Shown here one piece after another: positions 1-10,200 of a DNA stretch of 64,000 nucleotides. Within the stretch, counting starts at the first letter, position 1. Each line of letters opens with the position of its first letter. The stretch covers positions 4,650,001 through 4,714,000 of the forward strand of contig CM034315.1 of assembly GCA_019925795.1 (NCBI GenBank). The letters are read 5' to 3'. This stretch comes from Dendrobium chrysotoxum. Taxonomy: Eukaryota > Streptophyta > Magnoliopsida > Asparagales > Orchidaceae. Position numbers and translations under genes: made by a program. Under the pieces are notes generated by a model. That model worked only from the letters and a program-made list of their open reading frames with translations. It made no database searches and was not told where the DNA came from.

Positions 1-1410
1 CCCAGAAGTTGATTTAGTTTAGAGTTTTCTAACTTCGTTTAGAAGTTATACAAAAATTGGAATTTTTGGTCGGGACTTACAACTTTCATAGAAAGTGGCC
101 CATCTACGAATTCCGGGTATAAGAAAGATTCTTATCAATGTCTTCCTGAACACAAGGAAGGCGCGAAGCGTAGTAACTTCCGGAGTGAATGAGTGCAGCA
201 AGGAAAGAAGGCTATAAGCTGCCTACATGGCTACATAGTACTAAGAAGTTAGCATGATCAGATCAAAGAAAGAGAGCTAGCGGACGAGAGTGAAGAGAGA
301 GATAGGGCAAATAACATAGGAAAGAGACAAGACTGGTAATCCCGCATCTTAGATGAGCTAGAGGTCATAAACCGATTACTTCTGTCTTGAAGAAAATGAC
401 ATTCCATAGTAGAGTAAAGGTAATAAACTACGCCATGCTGGCTATCGAGAAAGATAAATGATATGTTCTTATAAGAGATGAGGCAAATGATTTCCAAGTT
501 GACGTCTATAGCCCCAACCCATTAGGAAACTCAAGTTGAGTCCGACCCTTTGCCCTCGGAACCTGAGCCGAGTAGAGCAAAGGTGTCATAGGAGAACCTC
601 CTTGGTGTGAGTGCACAAAAGTCAGCATCCACCGTCCCTCCAGTGCAGCCAACGGCAGCAGTGGCAGATGAGTCATCGCCAGTCACTTTAGGAAGACTAC
701 TACTTTTTTTTCTAGACTCTCTTTCAGTAGAGCTAATTTCTTTCTTGCTTTTCATTTTCTATATCCCATGGGCGTATAGACGAAAGAGAAATTCTCACTC
801 AGTAGGTTTCGAAATGAAATAGCCCTAAGCCGAAGCGCTGGACTGCACTCGATAATGCTTCTTCTATTTCAACTAGCGCCTCAAGAGGTAATTTTATCCT
901 TTCGCCAAAGAAAATAAGGGAATTACGAAATTGCATTGCTCACAAACCTAAGGGTCGAGCTAAATTCACAAAGTTCAACAAGCTTAAGGGCCGAACTTTC
1001 TAAATTTTTTAGACTCACAAACCTTCCCTCAGGTAAAATAAGAACAGCTCCTACATTCAAAGCTCCCTTTTTACCATTAGCAAGAACTTGTTTCAGTTGC
1101 ATATCATAAGGAATTCGAACAACTGCTTCAAATATAGTATCAGGAAGCACAGCTTGCGGAACTTCAATATCCACGGGCTTATTAGCTTTTTTTTTCGGTT
1201 GGTTGCTTAAGCCAGGCCTAACTCAGAAAAGGCGAATATGATTAGAACTTGGATTATCGTTGAAAGAAAAAAACTAGATTTCTTCTTTCTTTCTATTCAA
1301 GACAGAAAGAAATTAGAAAAGAATTGAATTTCAGTATATTCTTCTGAAAGAAATCTATTTTCAATAGAAAGAGATCTTGACCTTCTTCAAACCATGTCCT
1401 TATTGATCAT
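1..1410. other. Organelle-like DNA inserted in the nuclear genome (probable NUMT with a plastid piece)
   Basis: This stretch differs in texture from the AT-rich repeats that follow. It is more balanced in base composition, rich in GAAAG/CTTTC words as in plant mitochondrial spacers, and contains a clear plastid petA piece at 1026-1187. No long reading frame is intact. The petA piece runs directly into unrelated sequence on both sides, as expected of rearranged mitochondrial DNA that has captured plastid DNA. The plastid piece is seen directly. The mitochondrial source of the remainder is inference from texture. The right boundary near 1.4 kb is approximate. Confidence 0.5.
1026..1187 (-). pseudogene. 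petA: petA (cytochrome f) fragment, plastid-derived
   Basis: On the minus strand 54 codons read without interruption from A-N-K-P-V-D-I-E-V-P to L-I-L-P-E-G. They match the segment of plastid cytochrome f just after the haem-binding CxxCH site, including the stretches VRIPYDMQLKQ and ANGKKGALNVGA. The frame stays open for about 33 further codons after P-E-G, but these no longer resemble cytochrome f, so that end is a recombination junction. Upstream of A-N-K the family sequence also stops abruptly at an A-rich run. The haem site, most of the soluble domain and the membrane anchor are absent. It is a fragment and cannot make a working protein. Confidence 0.9.
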
Positions 1411-2440
1411 TATCAAAGAATAGGCGAAGAATAGCCGAATAAGATTCAAAGGAGGGTCAAAGAAGGTTTGAAGATTACTCAATAATGGGTTCAAGACATT
1501 ATAGGGACTCATCAAAGATTGGTTGATCGTTTTACAAAATTAAGTGAATAATATTCGATTAATATTTGACCATGGCTCTAAGATAATTCAGATTATTGTA
1601 TCATGATTTAATCATGGCTTAAAATGAATATGGTTAGCAGATGGCTAACATAATAAATTCCTAGAAGGTAAACTAAAGTCTTACAATGAAGGGTTTTAGG
1701 GTTTATAGTACAATAAAGAAATCAGTAAACCAGTCAAATCACTAAAGCAATCATCATATCGATACTACAATCTGTAGAGAAATTGTATAAAGAATCAAAT
1801 CAAAATATCGATAAAATCAGTCAAAATTATGTCAATGCAGTAAAATTATATAAAAATATTTGTCTCTGTGTATCACATGCTCAGAATGATCATATCAGTG
1901 TCAACCCAGTGTCAGTGTCCAGTGTACATGCTTAATATATATCACGTAATCAGCATATTAATAACAGTAGAATAGTAGTAACATTAACATCATAGGTGGT
2001 AGTAACATTAAAGCTATATAGTGGCAGTGATTCAGTAGCATGTATACTAATAATCATATTAAACAAGTAAATGCCCTGGCTACAATGGGATCTTTCAAAT
2101 ATCAGTGTCAGTATCCATAACCCGCTGACTCAGTAAACAGAGTCGTCACTCTTTGTCCGTCAGCATAGTAATAACTCTTTATAACTCCTAATTATTGTAT
2201 CATGTGAATCAACAAAGGATAACACCCAACCAAAGTTTTAAAAGGAGAGCACGTCGGTCCACCTTCCTATACAAGTTAATCAGTCTCCAATCAATATTAG
2301 TTAATAACCAATCTTTAATTATTTTTCATACATATCACTATCACAGTATTTCAACAGCAATAGCAACTAACTATTACTCAATCACATATTCACATTCATT
2401 TTCAATATATTACAAAAAATAAAATATAATTGTGCTAGAT
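1411..2440. other. AT-rich spacer, possibly the outer part of an LTR
   Basis: No gene seen. The stretch is rich in short diverged words such as CAGTGTCAGTGTCC and may be the far end of the LTR that is clearly recognisable from 2440 to 3380, but I found no matching terminus or target-site repeat. The left edge abuts the organelle-like block. Confidence 0.3.
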
Positions 2441-3380
2441 TCAGAAAGTGTCAAAATGTTCTAACGGTAGTCAACAGAAAATCGTACTGAGAAAATTTTC
2501 ATATTTTCAAAAATTAACCTAATCACCAGAGATCGTATATAACAACATTTTGAAGCTTTAATTGAACTAAAGTATTATTTTTAGATGTCAAAATAAATTT
2601 TTGAATTGACAAAAATCGTTGTATTTTTAAAACCACCCAACAAAAATTCTCAAATAAATACTCAAAACATTCATAATCTTAATCTCTATAACTTATTAAA
2701 AATTACGTGGTAAAAGTTTTGCCAATACAAAATTATCCTAATTTTTTCGTAATGAAAATATAAATTTGATCGAAAACATATAAAATACACAACATTATTG
2801 AAATCACAAATAGGATAATGGTTCCTTACAACAAGACGAGCAAATCTCCCAACAGAAACGACTGACGAAAATCGCTCTACGGCCTCCAAATCTAAATTTT
2901 CTTTTTCTCTCTCATCTCTTTTCTCTCTAATTCCTCCTTACAGTTCTCTGTTAGCATAATGCTTGCTTAGGGAGAAAAAGGGATTTAATAAATTCATGTA
3001 ATAGAGTTAGATATTTAGGAATAAAATAATAATATAATATAATATAAATATATAATTTAATTAATTTTTAGTATAAAATTCATATAAATTATTTTGGGGC
3101 TTCAAAAATTATAGAAAAATATACATAAAATAATATATTTTATTTAGAAAATTCTAACGAAATAGGTTTGCAAAATGATACCTAACGGTCTCACGTACAA
3201 TGCTCACTTATATAGATATGTGTCAAATTCTTAAAGATTTGTACCGGTGCTCAGAAATTATGAAAAAAATAGTATAATTGAAACACTATAATATCTATGT
3301 TATGATAAAAAAGGTTTATAATTTGGACTTATAATGACTCTAAAAAAAAATTTTTATTGGATAAAATACGGGCTATTACA
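2440..3380 (-). mobile_element. Decayed Ty3/gypsy-type LTR
   Basis: Read on the minus strand it begins TGTAATAGCCCG at 3380, the usual kind of start for plant Tekay/Del-like LTRs. It then aligns by eye over several hundred bases with the solo LTR at 43528-44759 on the plus strand. Shared landmarks are a GAGTC...ATAAGTCCAAAT block, TTGACACATATC, GGGAGATTTGCTCGTCT and GAGTATTTATTTGAGA. The other terminus is not resolved. No internal coding region accompanies it here. Confidence 0.6.
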
Positions 3381-3731
3381 CCCAACACGTGAGTTATATC
3401 ACTTTGCAAAGCTGATTATTTATCCTTAGCTTTATTTTTAAGCAATGAACTAACTATTCATCTTTAAGATAGAATTAATTTTAAATATTTATTATTAAGT
3501 TTATTATTTATTTTTAATAGCTTTAGGTCAAAATTCAAACCTTATTTTGAATCAAAGTACACCACCATTAAAGAACCTTTTCTTCCTGTCGTTACCACAT
3601 GCTTGAATGCACTTATTCTCACTAACTTCCAACAATTTCACTCGGATACTCAGCACTCCAAAAAACAAAACAAAAGAGAGAGAGGAGGAATAAAAAAAAG
3701 TTTTTCCTATGACCACTGAGGATATGATCGT
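3381..3731. other. Spacer upstream of the florigen gene
   Basis: AT-rich noncoding sequence between the LTR and the hairpin MITE. A CACGTG hexamer lies at about 3386-3391, roughly 1 kb from the florigen start codon. I see no other recognisable element. Confidence 0.3.
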
Positions 3732-3913
3732 GGAGGAATTATTACGTGCGGAGTCTGGATATAGAGTTACATTCGGACTGTGAGTGTACACAGTATGTAC
3801 ACGCTGTGTATAAATATACACTGTATATTTTTATATATAGTGTGTACACACTGTATACACTCATAATCCAGACGTAACTCTACATCCAGACTCCGCACAG
3901 AATAATCTCTCCT
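3732..3913. mobile_element. Hairpin MITE in the florigen promoter region
   Basis: The whole element is one imperfect inverted repeat. The left arm carries GTGCGGAGTCTGGATATAGA and the right arm its complement, CTACATCCAGACTCCGCAC. The centre is built of alternating GTGTACAC/TATACAC words, so a transcript would fold into a hairpin of roughly 80 bp per arm. It ends about 480 bp before the florigen start codon. The repeat is seen directly; calling it a MITE is inference from size and structure. Confidence 0.65.
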
Positions 3914-4284
3914 TAATTATCATGTGAGAGTGTGGTAACATTAAAAAAAAAATAGCTAAAAGCAGTATTTTTTGTCATAATTTATAATCTAATATTATTT
4001 AAAAATATCGCTAAGCCTTATATATACAAATACGTCTTTTTCAACGCAGAACATTAATGATGTAAGGGAAGGTACCAATTCTTCTTTCATAAACTTCTAC
4101 AAAGCATTAAGCTAGCCAACTGAGTAAGAGAAGAACTTAGCCATGAAAAAGAAAAGGGATTCTGATCTCCCCTTTTTTAAAAAAAAAATCAAACTAATGG
4201 TGATGTGGTGCATACAGGTTAACTGAAAACGACAAATGTAAACTATTGACACGAACTGCTTTCTGCTATATGTATATATACGAG

Positions 4285-4390
4285 GGGGTTAATATAATAT
4301 ATAAGGTAGACTGATGCCAATCTAAGCGAGTGAAATAATAAGTGAGAACTTGTTCACTTCTCACTCTTCTGAGCTTGCAGATCAGCCATA
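4285..4390 (+). promoter_or_regulatory. Core promoter and 5' leader of the florigen gene
   Basis: A TATA-type run (AATATAATATATAAGG) lies at about 4291-4305, 86-100 bases before the ATG. That would place transcription start near 4330 and leave a leader of about 60 bases. No upstream ATG lies in the short leader after about 4330. This is inferred from position and composition. Confidence 0.45.
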
Positions 4391-6557
4391 ATGAGTAGAG
4401 ATCCATTGGTCCTTGAGAGAGTGATTGGTGATGTTTTGGATCCCTTCACAAGAACCACAACCCTCAGGGTTACTTACGGCTCCTTTAGGGTTGTCACTAA
4501 TGGGAAGGACTTCAAACCGTCACAAGTGGTTAACCAACCAAGGGTCGAGATCGGTGGAAATGATCTTAGAAGCTTTCACACCTTGGTAAGAATATATATT
4601 TAGGCTTTGCTTGGGACGGCTTTTTTAATGCTTCTTAAAGTAATTTTTTAGTATAGAAATTTTAATTTTTATACTAAAAAGTTGCTTTAAGAAGCATTAA
4701 GAAAGCGATCCCAAACGAAGCCTTGGTTTCATATAATCTGTTTAATTTATCTAATATTATTTAATTTATATTGCAGGTGATGGTTGATCCTGATGCTCCA
4801 TCTCCAAGTGATCCCAGCCTAAAGGAATATCTTCACTGGTAATAAAATAAAAGGCACCTCTTTAATTAACAATATTTTTTCTTTAAAAATATAAACAATA
4901 ATAATTAAAAAAGGCATTGTGCCTTGTATAGTGAATCTATCCAGTAATTAAGTAGCTTTGATGAAGTCTAAGTGATGAGTTCACTGAATGAGTTTATGAT
5001 CTTTAGTGAATTCAAGTATGAGATGAGATCATGATCTTTGATTACGTCAATAGTTTCAAACTCTCTAACAACTTCAAGTATGGAATGAGTTCATGTTCTC
5101 TGATGACTTCAAGTCTGTGACGTACAAGTTCGATGTATATATTTGACAACTTCAAGTCTAAGATGAGTTCAGGCTCTCTAACAACTTCAAATCTGAGCTA
5201 AGCTCAGGGTCTTTGATGACCTCAAATTCGAGATGAATTCATGATCTTTGACGACTTGAAGTCTTAAGGGCATCATCAAACTCCAAAATACATTAATTCA
5301 TCTCCAATCGAACTCCACTTCTTTCTTCTTATTCGCGCGCTTCTTCATCTCTCTACGAAGGTAACCATTTTGCTCTTCTTTCGTGCGCTTCTACGGCAAA
5401 TCCTGAAACACAAAAAGTTGGAGTATGTGAACAGAGCGAACTGTTCGCCTACCGAATTTTGACGTGTGATTTAACATTCGAATGGAGCTAATAACAGATG
5501 GCATACCACCATATACAATTCAGTTAGAGATGATCTAAATAAACTCAGGCTTTCCAATAACGTCAAATATGACACAAGTTCATGATCTGTAACAATTACA
5601 ATTCTGAGACATACTCCGAATCTCATTCTTTCTAACTTTACTGACATATCCCATTGATAATGGGTGCGCATATACTTGAATGACCTTGAAAGACATATTC
5701 ATTAGATAAAATTTAGATATTTCAACGTTGTCATACTCACTCTTTTTTCCATGTCATAGGTTGGTCTCTGACATTCCCGGAACCACCAGCGCAAACTTCG
5801 GTTAGTATAAAAAGAATCTTTCTTTTCTCTATCTATCTCTATCTCTATTTATTCCTCCATCCAAATAATAATAATTTAAATGAAAATATCTCCTTTGAGA
5901 TATATTTTTTATTACTCTGCTTTTCAGATCGTAATTATAATTTTTTTTTTGTTACTTCTTTTTCCCGCTTTCAAAAAAATTATATACTAAAAAATTACTT
6001 TCTACACAAGCTTTAAAATGTTAATTTTTCTACAATAACTTTATAAAGCGATAAAAAAGCTATCCCAAATAAAGTCTTAGGCTTCATTTGGAACAGCTTT
6101 CTTACAGCTTCTTAAAGCAGCTACTTTAACAAACAACAAACAGTAAAAAAATTGTCCCAAACAAAATCTTAATCAAAATAAATTCTATAATCATTAAATT
6201 TATTAATCCACCTATCGTAAAACAAATCAAATATTCGAGATTATATCTGAATCAAAAGATTTTTACAAAAAAATAAAAAATATATATATATTTCTCCATC
6301 TATTTTATATTGTTAATTGTTTTGTAGGGCATGAGATGATGTGCTATGAGAGCCCGAAGCCAAGTTGTGGAATCCATAGGTATGTGTTTGTCCTGTTCGA
6401 GCAGATAGGGAGGAAGACAGTCTATTGTCCACCTTGGAGACAGAACTTCAACACCAGAGAATTTGCAGAGAATTATAACCTCGGCTCGCCTGTTGCTGCT
6501 CTCTACTTCAATTGCCAGAGGGAATCCGGCTGGGGTGGCAGGAGACTCTACCTGTAG
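4391..6557 (+). CDS. FT: FLOWERING LOCUS T-like protein (PEBP family florigen)
   Basis: Four exons, 4391-4585, 4777-4838, 5760-5800 and 6328-6557, splice in phase to give 175 residues, the same length as Arabidopsis FT. The two middle exons are 62 and 41 bp, the classic sizes of this family. Florigens move from leaf to shoot apex and, with 14-3-3 proteins and an FD-type bZIP factor, switch on flowering; relatives control tuber or bud growth. The ligand-pocket signatures DPDAPSPSDP (69-78) and GIHR (114-117) are present. Tyr83 is the FT-type residue where TFL1-type repressors have His, and Gln138 is also FT-type. The residues equivalent to the 14-3-3 contacts of rice Hd3a are kept: Arg60, Thr64, Pro92, Phe99 and Arg128. 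The external loop reads TVYCPPWRQN instead of the usual TVYAPGWRQN, so activator function is likely but not certain. MITEs sit in introns 1 to 3. It converges on the dehydrogenase gene. Confidence 0.93.
4603..4722. mobile_element. MITE in florigen intron 1
   Basis: A 120-bp near-perfect inverted repeat. Its left end is GGCTTTGCTTGGGACGGC and its right end GCGATCCCAAACGAAGCC, with TTAAAGTAATTTTTTAGTAT mirrored by ATACTAAAAAGTTGCTTTAA near the centre. Relatives with the same GGCTTCATTTGGGACAGC-like ends occur at about 6081, 19013/22269, 39797 and 47790. Confidence 0.75.
4955..5665. repeat. Degenerate tandem minisatellite in florigen intron 2
   Basis: A unit of roughly 45 bp, approximately TGATGACTTCAAGTCTGAGA followed by TGAGTTCATGATCTT, recurs about six times between 4955 and 5265, then resumes with two or three more diverged copies at 5540-5665 after an inserted element. 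Copies differ at many positions, so the array is old. Confidence 0.65.
5266..5538. mobile_element. MITE interrupting the intron 2 minisatellite (possible PIF/Harbinger type)
   Basis: The stretch separates two parts of one tandem array. It begins AAGGGCATCATCAAACTCC and ends with sequence whose complement is TTTAGATCATCTCTAACTG, an imperfect inverted repeat. The GGGCATC start is common among PIF/Harbinger MITEs. The target repeat is not clear, so the family assignment is tentative. Confidence 0.45.
5960..6170. mobile_element. One and a half MITE copies in florigen intron 3
   Basis: A half copy ending AGCTATCCCAAATAAAGTCT is followed at once by a copy starting GGCTTCATTTGGAACAGC (about 6080) and ending TTGTCCCAAACAAAATCTT (about 6170). 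These are the same terminal sequences as the intron 1 MITE, more diverged. Confidence 0.55.
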
Positions 6558-6615
6558 CTCTCTACCTCTTCTTTTGTTTCTTCTGTGACTTTGTAGAAAT
6601 GATATCTATATATAT

Positions 6616-6616
<1 letters not shown>

Positions 6617-6656
<40 letters not shown>
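6617..6656 (+). repeat. (AG)20 microsatellite in the florigen 3' UTR
   Basis: An uninterrupted AG run of 40 bases begins 60 bases after the stop codon. It probably lies in the transcribed 3' UTR. Such runs are prone to length change. Confidence 0.9.
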
Positions 6657-6659
<3 letters not shown>

Positions 6660-6660
<1 letters not shown>

Positions 6661-7220
6661 AATTTAAATGCTCGAGTACAAATCTGCAGAAATTAATTTA
6701 AGATTTCAGAATCTTCACTTTCAGCAGCAGAAATCTGAATAAGTGCTATGGAACACAGAATAGCAAAATTCCCACAACTATGAGCTGTGGGAACTTAAAT
6801 TCTGATGTTCATATGAGGGGAAGCTCCTTGAAATAATCTTCAAATTCAGGATATTGTGATCACAACCAACCATACAGGGATTTTGTTTTTTCAATTACAC
6901 CATTGGAATTAAAATACATGCATTCTAACACAAAATATGGCTTAAAAGAGGCCAAAAATCAAAATATGAAGGAGGAAGTACATTTAGAAGGCTTGGTTAA
7001 AACCTGTAGTTTATTCTTAAAAGATTACAATCTCTAGTTCTTTAAATTCAATCTCCCTTCCTGTACCTTCTAGTTTATTCAATCCTGCAGCTAATGATTA
7101 TCCAGAAGAAAAAAAAATAAAACTATGTGACAAAGACATCATGCGAAACAGAAACCAAGGGCTAGTACCACAATGGTGCTCAATCAAAAGGACATCCTGC
7201 GACAGCAAGTCAAGGATTTA
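6660..7220. other. Convergent intergenic spacer
   Basis: It lies between the stop codons of two genes transcribed toward each other and must hold both 3' ends. I recognise no gene or repeat in it. Confidence 0.5.
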
Positions 7221-10200
7221 TTACAACTTTGATTTTCCTGCAAGTCTAGCCCTCAGATCTTCTGAAACTGCATTGATAAATTCTTCGGTGTTCATGTAGT
7301 GATCTCGGGTGAGCCTGCAAAGGATAAGAATAAATACAAACATTTCATTATTTCATGTTCTGTAAATTTGATGATGAAGTTCATTAAAAAAAAATTACGA
7401 TTTTAAGGACAGGGAATGAGAAGTACTTTGATCCATGAATGATAAGAGCGAGATCCTTTGTCATTTTGCCAGATTCAACAGTTCCAATACAAGCTGCTTC
7501 CAGCTTTTCAGTATAGTCAAGTAGCCTTAGATTACTATCTAGCTTTGCCCTGCAGATGATTAGTTCTATTTATTTTTGAAACTTCCATTATACAAAAAAT
7601 TTAAACCAAACCAAATTAATAATGAAACCAGATTTCTTTTTTACTGAAATTTGAGTGATCAGGTAATAGAGTTTAGCATATAATATGATAGCAACTTGAT
7701 GGCTAAAACAATAGTGAACCTCAAAGAAATACACAAACTTGAACATAGAAGTAAAAAAATTTCCATACCTATGTGCAAGCCCACGAGTCCAGGCAAAGAT
7801 AGAAGCAATGCTGTTCGTGCTAGTTTCACCACCTTTCTGGTGGACTCGGAAATGTCGTGTAACTGTCCCATGAGCTGCTTCAGCTTCAATAGTTTTTCCA
7901 TCAGGGCAGACCTGAATAAGATGAAAAAGCATAAACATGGGATGTCTTAAATCTAGAGTTTGCTAATATAAATTTACAATGAAATAAACAAATATCATGC
8001 AAACTACTCGAATTCTGAATCACAAACTTCTACTTTAGACAATTAACTATTACCTAAAATAAAAACCGGAAAACAAAGAGAAGATAATTCAATAGCCTAC
8101 TACTATAAATAACGAATAAAATATGAAAACATGAAAACCATACAATCAATTAAAAGTCACTCCACTATAGAAATCCAACGTGTATCAAGTTTAAATAAAA
8201 TCAATGAAGCGTGCAAACCAATAACAAGGTTTTAGTGGATAGAAAAGTAGAGGGAAATCACCAAATCCAATATCTTGCTAATACAAGGAGATAACCTTAC
8301 TTGGAACGCCTCAACCTCTCACTTATCTAGGAGAGAACTAAAAGGAATTGCACATCCAACTCAAAATTTATTCATAAACACATGAGTTTTTTTTTTTTTT
8401 TTGCCTCATACTCTCTTTTAACACTGCCGTTGCCAGGTCCCAAGTCCTGGATGAGAAAAGTGGAGGGTTGCGTTAGGTAGTCGACAGCCAGCGTAAAACT
8501 TGTCGAATAATAATGACATGAATCCTTTAAGAAATTGTGTTAATGCTAGGGCGTCCCCTGGAAGCGACGCGTTGTATGGCCTGAATACAACGACAAGTGT
8601 GCAAGCGCCGCTGCACCGCCGCCCGGGTGTAGTGTTAAATAGGCAAGGGTTACCACATCAAGGACGGATGTGGGCAAAGAAGCTAGTCCATGAAACTAAA
8701 ATTAGGATAGGAACTTGGAATATAGGTTCCCTTACAGGAAAATTAATGGAATTAATAGATATTATGATTCATAGGAAGATAAATATTCTGTGCATTCAGG
8801 AAACTAAATGGGTTGAAGAGAAGGCTAAGGAGATTGATAGTTTAGGATTTAAACTTTGGTATTCGGGTAGGAGTCGTACTAGAAATGGTGTAGGTGTGAT
8901 TTTAGATAAGAGTTTGAAGGATAATGTTATAAATATTAATAGAATTGGAGATAGAATTATAGCTTTAAAGATTGTTGTTGATGCTAAGATTGTTAACATT
9001 ATAAGTGCTTATGCTCCTCAAGTGGGTTTGGATATGGATTCAAAATTAAAATTTTGGAATGCTTAGAAGAATTAATACAAAAGATACCTCTTGAAGAAAG
9101 AGTTTTTATTGGAGGAGATTTAAATGGACATGTTGGTAGAGAGGTAGATGATTTTAAAAGCATTCATGGTGGCCATGGGTTTGGAACGACAAATGAAGGT
9201 GGTAAGTCCATATTAGATTTTTGTTTAGCTTATGATTTTTTAATTGCTAATACATTATTTAAGAAAAGGAATGAGCATCTCATTACTTATAAAAATGGAT
9301 ATAGTACAACTCAGATTGATTATTTTCTTATAAGGAAATTAGATCGTTTAGATTGCAAAGATTGTAAAGTTATTCCGAGTGAAAACTTATGTACCCAACA
9401 TCGTTTATTAGTTTTGGACTTGAAGATAATGAGGAAGAAATTAAAAAATAAAGTAAAACGTTTTCCTAGGATTAGATGGGGGCATTTAAAGAATATTAAC
9501 AAAATTTTTTTGAGAGTAAGATTTTAGATCTTAAGATTTTGTCTGTGCATGAGGATGCTAATGTTATGTGGGAAAAAGTGGATAGTAATATTAAGAATAT
9601 TGCAAAAGATGTGCTTGGAGTTTCAAAGGGAAAAGCTCCTAATAGTAAAAATAGTTGGTGGTGGAATCCAAATGTGCAAGAAAAGATTAAAAATAAGAAG
9701 ATTTGTTATAAAAATTGGTTTAATTGTAAAAATTCTGATAATTGAAAATTATATAAAGAGGCACGTAAGGAATCTAAGAAAGCAATATGTGATGCAAAGA
9801 GTTTAGCTTTTAGTGATTTATATAATAGATTAGATACTAAGGAGGGAGAAAGATATATGTATAAGCTAGCCAAACAAAGAGATAGGAGTAGTAAGGATTT
9901 AGTTCAAGTGAAGTGTATTAAGGATGAAGATCAAAAAGTACTTTTTTTAGAAGATGATATTCAACAAAGGTGGATGAGATATTTTGCTAAACTTTTTAAT
10001 GAAGAATGTGAAAATAAAATTGACTGTAGTGACCTTAGCACCTTAAATGAAAATAAAGATTTCTGTTTTTATCGGCGTATTAGTAAAACCGAAGTTAGAG
10101 AGGCTTTAAAGAAAATGAAGGGTGGAAAAGCTGTTGGACCTGATGATATTCCAATAGAGGTGTGGAAATGCTTAGGAGATGAAGGAATTTCTTGGCTTAC

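Noticed and set aside
5471..5671. Short minus-strand frame in florigen intron 2
   Set aside because: It spans the MITE-minisatellite junction and shows no conserved features.
4391..6557. TFL1/CEN-type repressor or MFT
   Set aside because: Tyr83 and Gln138 are FT-type rather than the His and Asp of TFL1, and the N-terminus and exon sizes fit FT.
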